From NCBI RefSeq assembly GCF_039523795.1, contig NZ_BAAAFZ010000002.1:45735-109734 (forward strand): 64,000 bases of DNA, read 5' to 3'. The stretch comes from Craurococcus roseus. Its GTDB lineage: Bacteria > Pseudomonadota > Alphaproteobacteria > Acetobacterales > Acetobacteraceae. Shown here one piece after another: positions 25,823-36,227 of the stretch; within the stretch, counting starts at the first letter, position 1, and each line of letters opens with the position of its first letter. The notes below the pieces were generated by a model, which did not search any database, was not told the DNA's origin, and saw only the letters and a list, made by a program, of their open reading frames with translations. The translations under genes were made by a program, and so were the position numbers.

Positions 25823-27154
25823 TCATCCAAGCCCCTGGGATGCGGGGCGGCTGCCCAGGCGCGGCGCGGTCGATAAGCAGGCTCGCCCCTGTTCCTCCCG
25901 CAGCCATTCCACCGCCCCCTGCCCCGCGGCCGCGCCGGTGGCGAAGCAGGCTTGCAGGAGGTAGCCGCCGGTCGGGGCTTCCCAATCCAGCATCTCGCCC
26001 GCGGCGAAAACGCCGGGGCGGGAGCGCAGCATGAACCGCTCGTCCACCTCGCCCCAGCGCAGGCCGCCGGCGGAGGAGATGGCGCCGGCGATCGGCTCGG
26101 GTGCGGTGAGTCGGAGGGGCAGTGCCTTGACCAACCGGGAAAGCGGCTGGTCGTGGCGGCCATTGTGGAGGGCTTCTTGCACCAGCCCGACGGCGACCGG
26201 CGGCAGGCCGGCGGCGCGGCGGAGGTGGTTGGACAGCGACAGGGAGCCGCGCGGTCCGTCCAGGCGGCGGGCCAGCGCATCAGGGGCGAGGTCCGGGCGC
26301 AGGTCGAGCCGCGCCGTCGCGGCGCCCTCGGCTTCGATGGCGTTGCGCAAGGGCGCGGACAGGGCGTAGACGGCGCCGCCTTCGATGCCAGTCGCGGTGA
26401 CGACCGCTTCGCCGCGCTGCCGCCGGCCACGGAATTCCAGGGCGATGCGCTTCAGCGGCGCGCCTTCGAAGCGGCGGCGGAAGGTGTCGGACCAGGCGCA
26501 GCGGAAGCCGCAATTGGATGGGCGGAAGGGCGCGACCGCGGCGTCCGGCAGCAGCGCCGGCCACGCGCCGTCCGAGCCGAGCCGCGGCCAGGACGCGCCG
26601 CCGAGCGCCAGCACCGTGGCGGCGGAGCGGAACGAAGCCGGGCCATCCGGCGTGTCGAAGCGGAGGGCGCCATCGGCGTCCAGGCCCGTCCAGCGGTGGC
26701 GCGGGCGGAGGGCGACGCCGAGCGCCGCCAAGCGGTTCAGCCAAGCGCGCAGGAGCGGCGACGCCTTCATCGCCCGCGGGAAGACGCGGCCGCTGGAGCC
26801 CACGAAGGTCGGCTGGCCCAGGGCTTCGCACCACGCCACCAGGGCCTCGGGCGGGAAGGACTCGACCACCGGGCGCAACCGCTCCGCCGCTCCGCCGTAG
26901 CGGGACAGGAAGGCCGGCAGCGGTTCGGAATGGGTGAGGTTCAGCCCGCCGCGCCCGGCGATCAGCAGCTTGCGGGCGGGCGAGGGCATGCGATCGAACA
27001 CCGTGACGGCGAGGCCGGCGCGCGCCATCGTCTCCGCGGCCATCAGCCCGGCCGGCCCGGCGCCGACCACCGCGACCGCCGCGGAGTCCGCCGGCGAACC
27101 GATCGCCGTGCCGCCCGTTGAGGCCGCGAGTTGCAACGAGGGAGATGATGCCAT
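25823..27154 (-). CDS. TIGR03862-type NAD(P)/FAD-dependent flavoprotein (HI0933-like)
   Basis: 443 aa from the ATG whose complement is 27152-27154. The FAD-binding motif VAVVGAGPAGLMAAE is near residue 27. It is followed by RKLLIAGRGGLNLTHSEPLP, the hallmark of HI0933/BaiN-like flavoproteins, then LGGASWPRLGSDGAW, SSAGGLRWGEVDERFMLRSR and PGVFAAGEMLDWEAPTGGYL, LQACFATG at the C-terminus. Members of the family are cytoplasmic FAD proteins of unclear substrate. The annotated start codon shares two bases with the start of the divergent YqjD-like gene. A start closer to VAVVGAG, around 27076, is possible and would remove that overlap. Confidence 0.85.
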   Translation of the reverse strand: MASSPSLQLAASTGGTAIGSPADSAAVAVVGAGPAGLMAAETMARAGLAVTVFDRMPSPARKLLIAGRGGLNLTHSEPLPAFLSRYGGAAERLRPVVESFPPEALVAWCEALGQPTFVGSSGRVFPRAMKASPLLRAWLNRLAALGVALRPRHRWTGLDADGALRFDTPDGPASFRSAATVLALGGASWPRLGSDGAWPALLPDAAVAPFRPSNCGFRCAWSDTFRRRFEGAPLKRIALEFRGRRQRGEAVVTATGIEGGAVYALSAPLRNAIEAEGAATARLDLRPDLAPDALARRLDGPRGSLSLSNHLRRAAGLPPVAVGLVQEALHNGRHDQPLSRLVKALPLRLTAPEPIAGAISSAGGLRWGEVDERFMLRSRPGVFAAGEMLDWEAPTGGYLLQACFATGAAAGQGAVEWLREEQGRACLSTAPRLGSRPASQGLG

Positions 27155-27587
27155 GGCGGACGGATTCCTGTCGGGGCTCGCGCGCCGCGTCTACGAGGCG
27201 CGCGACACGGCCGAGGACTACGGGCGCGACGCCGGGCGCCGCGTGCGCGACACGGCCGACCGGGCGCGCGACACGGCGGAGGAGTACGGCGACCACGCCC
27301 GGCGCCGCGTGCGCGACCGGGGCGACGACGCCCGCGGCGAGCTGCGCCGGCTGTGGTCGCAGATGGAGGACGTCGTGGAGCGCAACCTGGGCTCTTCGCC
27401 CAGGGAAGCGGCCCGCACCGTCGGCGGATACGCGCGCGAATACGCGGACGAAGGCCGGGAACTGGCCTACGACCTCGCCCACCAGATACGCGACGCGACC
27501 CGTTCGCGGCCCTTGGTGGCGATCGGCATCGCCGTCGCGGCCACCTTCGTCATCACGAGCCTCCTCAGCAGCAGCAGGCGGCGGTAG
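27153..27587 (+). CDS. YqjD/ElaB-like membrane-anchored protein
   Basis: 144 aa from ATG 27153, preceded by GAGGGAG. The N-terminal two thirds is a charged, helical, repeat-like region in which EARDTAEDYGRDAGRRVRDT and RARDTAEEYGDHARRRVRDR nearly repeat with a period of about 22 residues. A middle amphipathic stretch follows. The C-terminus is a single membrane helix PLVAIGIAVAATFVITSLL with a short basic tail. This is the architecture of the DUF883 family (ElaB, YqjD), inner-membrane proteins that bind ribosomes in stationary phase in E. coli. The role here is by analogy. Confidence 0.75.
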   Translation: MADGFLSGLARRVYEARDTAEDYGRDAGRRVRDTADRARDTAEEYGDHARRRVRDRGDDARGELRRLWSQMEDVVERNLGSSPREAARTVGGYAREYADEGRELAYDLAHQIRDATRSRPLVAIGIAVAATFVITSLLSSSRRR

Positions 27588-27676
27588 GATCGGGCCCGGC
27601 CCGGCCGCCACACCGGCGCCGGGCCGACCCCGCCAACTCGACTGGCGGGGTTCCGGCTCCCATATGGGGGAGCGCG

Positions 27677-29881
<2,205 letters not shown>

Positions 29882-29925
29882 CGCGCGATCGCCCCGGGCG
29901 GAGGAACGCGGGGCGCGGATCGCCG

Positions 29926-29948
29926 GGCCCACAACGGCCGGGCCTTTT
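29926..29948 (+). terminator. Candidate intrinsic terminator after uvrB
   Basis: GGCCC at 29926-29930 pairs with GGGCC at 29940-29944 across a 9-base loop, followed directly by TTTT at 29945-29948. The stem is short, but the T-run is one of very few in this GC-rich DNA. Confidence 0.45.
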
Positions 29949-30082
29949 CCTGCGGCGCCGGTTGAGCGCGTCCCGGAGTCGTGGCACCTCCTCCGCCCCG
30001 CCGCCGAACCGGTCCCGCGTCCTGGCCTTCCCGCCCGGACCGCGCGCCGCGTGCGCGCTCCGGGCATGGGAGGGCACCGGCT

Positions 30083-31642
30083 ATGGACCTGAAGGTCACC
30101 TACATGACGCTGCCGGGCCGATCGAGCGGGCGGCGGCAGAATGTCGGCGACCGCATCATCCATCTGGGCGTGCGCAACATCATGCTGTGCGCCCTCGGGC
30201 CGCACGAGGCGCGGGAGGTCAACCTGGCCTCCAAGGATCCCGTGCCCGACGACACCGACGTGCTGGTCGTCTGCGGCACGCCGCAGATAGCGAAGATGCA
30301 GCCCGTCGTGGCCCCGGTCCGCCGCGCCGCTGAGGCGGCGGACGCGCCCGTGCCCGTGCGCCTCAACCTCGGCGCCGGCGCCGTCTACGTGGACGACTTC
30401 GGCGCGGACCGCGCCGGCCGCGACGCCGCCTTCGCCCAGTCGGTGCGGGAGGCGCCCGTGGCGGCGACCTATGCCCGGTACGCCGGCTTCCACCTCTGCA
30501 CCACCCGCGACCTGGCCGCCACCGCGGCGCTGCGCGGCGTCGGCGTGCCGGCGCTGCCCCTGCCCTGCCCCGGCTTCTTCTCGGCCTTGTTCCAGCCCAG
30601 GCCGCTGCTGCGGCACGCGCGCCCCCTGGTGTCGGTGCTGAACGGCGGGGTCGGCATGTGGAACAGCGTCGCCGGCGACGTGCACGGCTTCTACGAGCGC
30701 CTCCGCGAAGCGCGCCCGGACGCCCTCTTCGTCGCGCACGACGAGGAGGATTGCGAGATGCTGGCCGACCTCGGCATCCCGCACGTCGCCTTCGAGGACG
30801 CCGACGAGCTGGTGGCGGCGCTCGCAGCGCACGAGCGGCTGCTGTCCGTGCGGGTGCACAGCGCCTTGCCCGCCTGGGCGCTCGGCCTGGACGTGACGCT
30901 GCTCGGCCTCGACCGCCGGGCGCTGATCGGCGAGGATTTCGGGGCCTCCTTCCGGGTGCTGCCCCTGCGGAAGGAGGACGACCTCCGCAAGGGCTTGGCC
31001 GCGGTGGGCGGCGGCGCGCGCCCCGCGCAGGACGACGCCACCCGCGCCGCTTGGCTGGCGCGCCACCTCGACCTGTACGTCGGCGCGGTGCGCTCCGCCG
31101 TGGAGGCCGTGCTCGGCCCGCTGCCGCCGCGCGCGGACCCGGCCCGGCCGCCGGCGCCCGAACCCGCCATGCTCGCCGAGGCGGGCCTGTACCGGGCGCG
31201 CCTGTTCCACAGCACCGAACGCGAGTTCGGCGTCGGTGCCGACCGGCTCCGCAGCCACTACCGCGCCGAGCACCATGGCGACGAGATGGCCTTCGTCACG
31301 GACGGCGAGCAGCGCACGCTGGTTTACGGGCCTTACGTCACGATCCCGCGGGGCCGCTGGTCGGTGGAGTTGGAGATCTCCGCCGATCCGCCGCCGGGGA
31401 CGCAGGAGCCGCCCCCCGGCCTGATGCTCAGCGTGACCAAGGGGATGCCCCCGGCGGTGCTGGCGCAGAACGGCATCGAGCCGGCGCCGGCGGGGGCGAG
31501 CTGGCCCTGGGCCTTCCCGATCACCTTCCGCAACCCGCGGGACACCGGGATGCTGGAAACCGTCGTTCGCAGCCCCGGCGGGCCGCTCGCCCCGGGTTGG
31601 CGCTTCCGGGTCGGCGGGCTGCGCTTCCGCCGCTTGGATTGA
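30083..31642 (+). CDS. Polysaccharide pyruvyl transferase-like protein with extra C-terminal domain
   Basis: 519 aa from ATG 30083 with GGGAGGGC upstream. The N-terminal part (about 1-320) has NVGDRIIHLGVRNIM, DTDVLVVCGTPQIAK, RLNLGAGAVYVDDF and LLSVRVHSALPAWALGLDVT, a layout like the pyruvyl transferase (CsaB/WcaK) GT-like fold, where two Rossmann-like halves hold the sugar and phosphoenolpyruvate. A second region of about 160 residues (from about 360) contains EHHGDEMAFVTDGEQRTLVY and PRGRWSVELEIS, reminiscent of a beta-sandwich carbohydrate-binding fold. It probably acts on a surface polysaccharide. It is convergent with an FkbM methyltransferase gene, which also fits glycan modification. 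Assignment is tentative. Confidence 0.6.
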   Translation: MDLKVTYMTLPGRSSGRRQNVGDRIIHLGVRNIMLCALGPHEAREVNLASKDPVPDDTDVLVVCGTPQIAKMQPVVAPVRRAAEAADAPVPVRLNLGAGAVYVDDFGADRAGRDAAFAQSVREAPVAATYARYAGFHLCTTRDLAATAALRGVGVPALPLPCPGFFSALFQPRPLLRHARPLVSVLNGGVGMWNSVAGDVHGFYERLREARPDALFVAHDEEDCEMLADLGIPHVAFEDADELVAALAAHERLLSVRVHSALPAWALGLDVTLLGLDRRALIGEDFGASFRVLPLRKEDDLRKGLAAVGGGARPAQDDATRAAWLARHLDLYVGAVRSAVEAVLGPLPPRADPARPPAPEPAMLAEAGLYRARLFHSTEREFGVGADRLRSHYRAEHHGDEMAFVTDGEQRTLVYGPYVTIPRGRWSVELEISADPPPGTQEPPPGLMLSVTKGMPPAVLAQNGIEPAPAGASWPWAFPITFRNPRDTGMLETVVRSPGGPLAPGWRFRVGGLRFRRLD

Positions 31643-31664
31643 GGCGCGGCGGCTGGCGCCCGGT

Positions 31665-32537
31665 TCAGGCGGGATTGGCTTTGGAGAGGTACAGCATCGT
31701 CTCCTCGCCGCGCGCCAGCAGGCCGCCCGGCGAGCAGGGCGCCGTGCGCCCGTCGAAGTTGACCTCGCGCAGCGGGAAGAGGGCCGCCATTTCGGCCAGC
31801 ATGCGGCGGGGGTCTTCGCAGCGGCGCGGGTTGAACTCCATCAGGATCTTGATGCCCGGGCTGCGCGCGATCAGGCGCTGCATGCCGCGCCACACCGCCT
31901 CCTCCGCACCCTCGACGTCGATCTTCAGGAAGTCCGCCCGGCCGGGGACAGCCTCGTCCAGCGTCACCATCAGCACCTCGTGCAGGGCGAAGCGCCCCCG
32001 GTCGAGGTCGGGCGGGATGTCGAGGTCGGGGCTCACCAGGTGCGCGTTCTTGGGGTCGCGCAGGGGCACCATCAGCCGCGCCGTGTCGCCGTTCCGGTCG
32101 CACACCGCCTCCGCCCGCGCTTCGGCGACGTGCCAGAAGCCGTTCAGCGCGATGTTCCGCTCCAGCAGTTCGGCCAGGCGGGGGTTGGGCTCGAAGGCGT
32201 GGACCTTGCCGCGCGGCCCCACCAGGTCGGCCAGCAGCAGGGTGTAGTAGCCGTGGTTGGCGCCGAGATCGAGCGCCACCTCCCCGGGCCGGACGTTGCG
32301 CCACACGAACTCGGTGATCCAGTACTCCCAGTACCCTTCGAACATGAGGTGCGGCACGAAGCCGGTGTCGCGCAGGTCCACGTACATCTTGTATTGGCCG
32401 AGCACGCGGCAGAGCGCAGTGGTCGGGTCCACGGGCACGACCATGCAGCGGGCGCGCATGGCGCCCTCGGCCGCGACGCGGTTGCCCAGCGCGCGGAGCT
32501 GGGCGGTGGTGACGAGGTCCAATCGGGAAGGCTCCAT
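31665..32537 (-). CDS. FkbM-family SAM-dependent methyltransferase
   Basis: 290 aa from the ATG at 32537. The methyltransferase core begins with EVALDLGANHGYYTLLLADL (SAM motif I, near 94-113), then GKVHAFEPNPRLAELLERNI (acidic residue binding the ribose, near 118-136), ADFLKIDVEGAEEAVWRGMQ (motif IV, near 207-226) and IKILMEFNPRRCED. These are FkbM signatures, typically O-methylation of sugars in exopolysaccharide, LPS or secondary metabolites. The longer upstream frame is antisense to the SDR gene and is rejected. It is convergent with the pyruvyl-transferase-like gene (22-bp gap) and divergent from the SDR gene. Confidence 0.85.
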   Translation of the reverse strand: MEPSRLDLVTTAQLRALGNRVAAEGAMRARCMVVPVDPTTALCRVLGQYKMYVDLRDTGFVPHLMFEGYWEYWITEFVWRNVRPGEVALDLGANHGYYTLLLADLVGPRGKVHAFEPNPRLAELLERNIALNGFWHVAEARAEAVCDRNGDTARLMVPLRDPKNAHLVSPDLDIPPDLDRGRFALHEVLMVTLDEAVPGRADFLKIDVEGAEEAVWRGMQRLIARSPGIKILMEFNPRRCEDPRRMLAEMAALFPLREVNFDGRTAPCSPGGLLARGEETMLYLSKANPA

Positions 32538-32666
32538 GACGGGGCAGGCGGCGGCCTTTGCGCGGCGACGCGCCTCGCGGCGCCGGCGCAAGCCTAGGGC
32601 AAGGGGCCGCGGGCCGGAACCGGCGCGGCGCTTGCCGCCGGGGGCGCGGCCGCCTACAGGGCCGCA

Positions 32667-33479
32667 ATGCTGACGCCCGCCGCGCCGCTCGCGGACGCCA
32701 TCCCGGCCTCGATTCCACGCGCGGCGCTCGTCACCGGCGGCGCGAAGCGCCTCGGGCGCGCCATCTGCCTCGCGCTGGCGGGGGCGGGCTTCGACGTCGC
32801 GGTGCATTGCGGCTCCAGCGCCGCCGAAGCGGAAGACACGGCGGCAGCGGCGCGCGCGCTCGGCCGCCGCGCCGCCGTGGTGCGCGCCGACCTGTCGCAA
32901 GAGGCCGAGGTGGCGGCGTTGCTGCCGGGCGCCGTGGCGGCGCTGGGCGGGCGGTCGATCGGCGTGCTGGTCAACAACGCCAGCGTCTTCGAGCGCGACG
33001 AATGGGACGACGCCACGCGCGGGAGCTGGGACCGGCACATGGAGCCGAACCTGCGCGCCCCCTTCGCGCTGACCCAGGCCTTCGCGCGGGCGCTGCCCGT
33101 CGATGCGGAGGGCGTCGTCGTCAACATGCTGGACCAGCGGGTGTGGTCGCCGACGCCGCACTTCATGTCCTACACCTTGTCCAAGGCGGGGTTGTGGTCG
33201 CTGACCCAGCAGTTCGCCCTGGCGCTGGCCCCGCGCATCCGGGTGAACGGCGTCGGCCCCGGCCCCGCCCTGCCGAGCCCGCGGCAGAGCGCCGAGCAGT
33301 TCGCGCGGCAGTGCGCCTCGGTCCCGCTCGGCCGCGGCACCGGCCCGGAGGAGGTGGCGCGCGCGGTGCTGTGCATCCTCGCCCTGCCGGCGATGACGGG
33401 CCAGATGATCGCGCTCGACGGCGGGCAGCACCTGCAATGGTCCCCCGCCTCGGGCGCGTCGGGCGCCCTGCCGGAATGA
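32667..33479 (+). CDS. SDR oxidoreductase, pteridine reductase-like
   Basis: 270 aa. AALVTGGAKRLGRAICLALA near 19-38 is the FolM/PTR1-type cofactor motif with GGAKRLG in place of the usual GxxxGIG. VLVNNASVFERDEWDD, VNMLDQRVWSPTPHFMSYTL and SKAGLWSLTQQFA follow, with Tyr-x3-Lys as catalytic pair. These features fit pteridine reductases that reduce dihydropterins or dihydrofolate with NADPH. The stop overlaps the start of the FolB-like gene (ATGA), which supports a pterin/folate role. A generic SDR function remains possible. Confidence 0.8.
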   Translation: MLTPAAPLADAIPASIPRAALVTGGAKRLGRAICLALAGAGFDVAVHCGSSAAEAEDTAAAARALGRRAAVVRADLSQEAEVAALLPGAVAALGGRSIGVLVNNASVFERDEWDDATRGSWDRHMEPNLRAPFALTQAFARALPVDAEGVVVNMLDQRVWSPTPHFMSYTLSKAGLWSLTQQFALALAPRIRVNGVGPGPALPSPRQSAEQFARQCASVPLGRGTGPEEVARAVLCILALPAMTGQMIALDGGQHLQWSPASGASGALPE

Positions 33480-33868
33480 CCATGACGCCCGATGCCGCCG
33501 CCGGCCTCCGCGTCGTGTTCGTGCGCGGGCTGGAGTTGAGGGCGCTGCTCGGCGTCCACCCGCATGAAAAGGCGGCGCCGCAGCGCGTGGTGGTGGGGGT
33601 CGAATTGGCGGTGCGCGACGAGGCCGCGCCTTCCGGGGCGGGCGAGGACGACCTGCAGCGGACGGTGGATTACGGCTCGGTGGTGGCCGCGGCCCGGTCC
33701 ATAGTGGCCGAGGGCCACACGCTGCTCGTAGAAACCCTGGCCGAAAAGATCGCCCTGGCGGCCCTGGCGGACCGGCGGGTGGTGCGGGCGCGGGTCTCGG
33801 TCGAGAAGCCCGACGCCTTTCCGGAAGCGGCCGCGGTCGGCGTCACCGTCGAGCGCGTACGCGACTGA
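33476..33868 (+). CDS. folB: Dihydroneopterin aldolase-like protein (FolB)
   Basis: 130 aa from ATG 33476 (overlapping the SDR stop); ATG 33482 is a second option. The FolB core is visible as LRVVFVRGLELRALLGVHPH, EKAAPQRVVVGVELAVRD, DDLQRTVDYGSVVAAARSIV, LLVETLAEKIALAALAD and VRARVSVEKPDAFPEAAAVG. The active-site region LLVETLAEKIA retains the conserved Glu and the later Lys of the family. The enzyme would convert dihydroneopterin to 6-hydroxymethyl-dihydropterin in folate synthesis. Pairing with the PTR1-like SDR is typical of alphaproteobacteria. Confidence 0.85.
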   Translation: MTMTPDAAAGLRVVFVRGLELRALLGVHPHEKAAPQRVVVGVELAVRDEAAPSGAGEDDLQRTVDYGSVVAAARSIVAEGHTLLVETLAEKIALAALADRRVVRARVSVEKPDAFPEAAAVGVTVERVRD

Positions 33869-34152
33869 GGCGGTTCCGTTACACGACTTGTCCACCGTTG
33901 TCACAAATCGGTGAACACGCGTTCGGGTGCTAGCCAGGAAGTTTGAAAATGGTCCGCCAACATTAGCGCGATCCCGTACGGCTTTGAAATCGTATCGCTT
34001 GCCCCGCTGCCTCTTTTGCGGGCAAGGCGACAGGGCGCTTACAGCCGCACGACACCCGCCCCGGTCACCGCCATCCATCCACAGAGTTTTCCACAGGATC
34101 GGTGGAGAACCCCGCCTTGCGGTGCATTCCGGCGCACCCCTAATCGCACGGC
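33869..34152. promoter_or_regulatory. uvrC upstream region with two DnaA-box-like sites and a hairpin
   Basis: 284 bp that are noticeably less GC-rich than the rest. TTTTCCACA at 34087-34095 fits the DnaA box consensus TTWTNCACA, and CCATCCACA at 34075-34083 is a near match in the same orientation 12 bp away. TTGTCCACC at 33888-33896 is a weaker third. Bases 33998-34007 and 34018-34026 form a 9-bp stem with one bulge. The region probably carries the promoter for uvrC. A DnaA-linked regulatory role is possible; an origin is not supported. Confidence 0.35.
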
Positions 34153-36150
34153 ATGACCGACGCCGAGATGGATGCCCCCGGTCCGCCGCCGATGCAGGGC
34201 CTCCAGGTCATCGAAACGGCGCTGGCCACCCTGCCCTTGTCGCCGGGCGTGTACCGGATGCTCGACGCCAAGGGCGACGCCCTCTACGTCGGCAAGGCGC
34301 GGGCGCTGAAGCGGCGCGTCGCGGCCTACACCCAGCTTTCGCGGCTGCCGGAGCGGCTCCGGCGCATGGTCCACGAAACGCGGCAGTTCGAGGTCATCAC
34401 CACCGGCAGCGAAGCCGAGGCGCTGCTGCTGGAGGCGAACCTCATCAAGCGGTTGCGGCCGCGCTACAACATCGTCCTCCGCGACGACAAGTCGTATCCT
34501 TGGCTGGTGCTGACGGAAGACCACCCCTACCCGCAGATCACCAAGCACCGGGGCGAGCGGCGCAAAGGCGCGAGCTATTGGGGGCCGTTCGCCTCCACGT
34601 GGGCGGTGAACCAGACGCTCACCGCCTTGCAGCGGGTGTTCCTGCTGCGCTCCTGCCGGGACACGGTGTTCGACAGCCGCGACCGCCCTTGCCTGCTTTA
34701 CCAGATCCGCCGCTGCTCCGGCCCATGCGTGGAGCGGATCGGCAAGGAGGATTACGCCGACCTGGTGCGGCAGGCGAAGCAATTCCTTTCGGGCGAGACG
34801 CCCTCCATCCAGAAGAACCTCGCCCGCGAGATGGAAGAGGCGGCCGAGCGCCTGGAGTTCGAGCGCGCCGCCGCGCTGCGCGATCGAATCCGCGGCCTGA
34901 CCCACGTGCAGGGCCGAGACCGCATCAACATGGAAGGGATCGGCGACGCCGACGTGGTGGCGCTGCACCAGCTCGCCGGGCAGACCTGCGTGCAGGTGTT
35001 CTTCTTCCGCGGCGGCCGCAACAACGGCAACCGGCCGTTCTTCCTGAGCCACACCAAGGATCAGGACACGCCCGAACAGGTTTTGGGCGCCTTCCTGGCC
35101 CAGCTCTACGACGATCTGCCGCCGCCCCCCCTCGTCCTCACCAGCCACGAACCGCCGGATTGCGGCCTGCTGGCCGAGGCGCTGACGATCAAGGCCGGGC
35201 GGCGCGTGCAGATCCACCGACCGCAGCGGGGCGACAAGCGCGCCGCGGTGCAGCACGCGGCGACCAACGCCCGCGAGGCGCTGGAACGCCGCATGGCGGA
35301 GGGCACGGCGCAGGAGGCGCTGCTCCAGGGCGTCGCGCGCTTGTTCGACCTGCCGGCGGCGCCGGAGCGGATCGAGGTCTACGACAACAGCCACATCCAA
35401 GGCGCCAACGCCTACGGCGTGATGGTGGCGGCCGGGCCGTCGGGCTTCCTGAAGAACGCCTACCGCAAGTTCTCCATCCGCGGCGACATCAAGCCGGGGG
35501 ACGACTTCGCCATGATGCGCGAGGTGTTCGAGCGCCGTTTCGGCCGCGCGCTGAAAGAGGACCCCGAGCGCGAGAGCGGCTCCTGGCCCGACCTGGTGCT
35601 GATCGACGGCGGCGTCGGCCAACTCAACGCGGCGCGGGAGGTGCTGTCCGAGATCGGCGTCCACGACGTGCCGCTGGTCGCCGTCGCCAAGGGGCCGGAC
35701 CGGGACGCCGGACGGGAATGGTTCCACCAGAACGGCCGGGCGCCGTTCCAGCTCCCGCCGCGCGACCCCGTGCTCTATTACTTGCAGCGGCTGCGCGACG
35801 AGGCGCACCGGTTCGCCATCACCACCCACCGCGCCGGCCGCTCCAAGGCGCTCACCCGGAGCGAGTTGGACGACATCCCCGGCGTCGGCACCGCCCTCAA
35901 GCGGCGGCTGCTGAACCATTTCGGCTCCGCGCGCGGCGTGCGCAACGCGTCCTTCGAGGACCTGGAGAACGCGCCCGGCGTCGGCCCCGCCGTCGCACGC
36001 CGCGTTTACGGGCACTTCCACCCCGACGCCGGCCCTCACGACACCCTGCGCGGCGCGGCGGCGCTGACAAGCCCGGCGGCGCCGAAGTCCGTCCGCGACA
36101 TCGTCCCCACCGCAGCGGGGACGGCGGGCGGAGAGGCGCCGGAGACCTGA
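34153..36150 (+). CDS. uvrC: Excinuclease ABC subunit C
   Basis: 665 aa. UvrC makes the 3' and 5' incisions around a lesion bound by UvrB. The N-terminal GIY-YIG nuclease is at about 30-110 (SPGVYRMLDAKGDALYVGKA). The Cys-rich patch RRCSGPCVERI lies near 197, the UVR motif (MEEAAERLEFERAAALRD) near 227, the RNase H-like 5' nuclease has ERIEVYDNSHIQGANAYG near 406 and PDLVLIDGGVGQLNAA near 478, and the tandem helix-hairpin-helix is DDIPGVGTALKRRLLNHFG near 575 with ENAPGVGPAVARRVY near 608. It has a typical length. pgsA follows 77 bases downstream in the usual proteobacterial order. Confidence 0.97.
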   Translation: MTDAEMDAPGPPPMQGLQVIETALATLPLSPGVYRMLDAKGDALYVGKARALKRRVAAYTQLSRLPERLRRMVHETRQFEVITTGSEAEALLLEANLIKRLRPRYNIVLRDDKSYPWLVLTEDHPYPQITKHRGERRKGASYWGPFASTWAVNQTLTALQRVFLLRSCRDTVFDSRDRPCLLYQIRRCSGPCVERIGKEDYADLVRQAKQFLSGETPSIQKNLAREMEEAAERLEFERAAALRDRIRGLTHVQGRDRINMEGIGDADVVALHQLAGQTCVQVFFFRGGRNNGNRPFFLSHTKDQDTPEQVLGAFLAQLYDDLPPPPLVLTSHEPPDCGLLAEALTIKAGRRVQIHRPQRGDKRAAVQHAATNAREALERRMAEGTAQEALLQGVARLFDLPAAPERIEVYDNSHIQGANAYGVMVAAGPSGFLKNAYRKFSIRGDIKPGDDFAMMREVFERRFGRALKEDPERESGSWPDLVLIDGGVGQLNAAREVLSEIGVHDVPLVAVAKGPDRDAGREWFHQNGRAPFQLPPRDPVLYYLQRLRDEAHRFAITTHRAGRSKALTRSELDDIPGVGTALKRRLLNHFGSARGVRNASFEDLENAPGVGPAVARRVYGHFHPDAGPHDTLRGAAALTSPAAPKSVRDIVPTAAGTAGGEAPET

Positions 36151-36227
36151 CCGCGGCGCAAAAAGTTGGTGCGGAGCGGGCCGAAATCGGGTCCAAGGGA
36201 GCCGGGAGCGCCGATCGCCATCCAGAC

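Noticed and set aside
33869..34152. Chromosomal origin of replication
   Set aside because: Only one good DnaA box and one near match; no AT-rich unwinding region and no dnaA, hemE or parAB neighbours.
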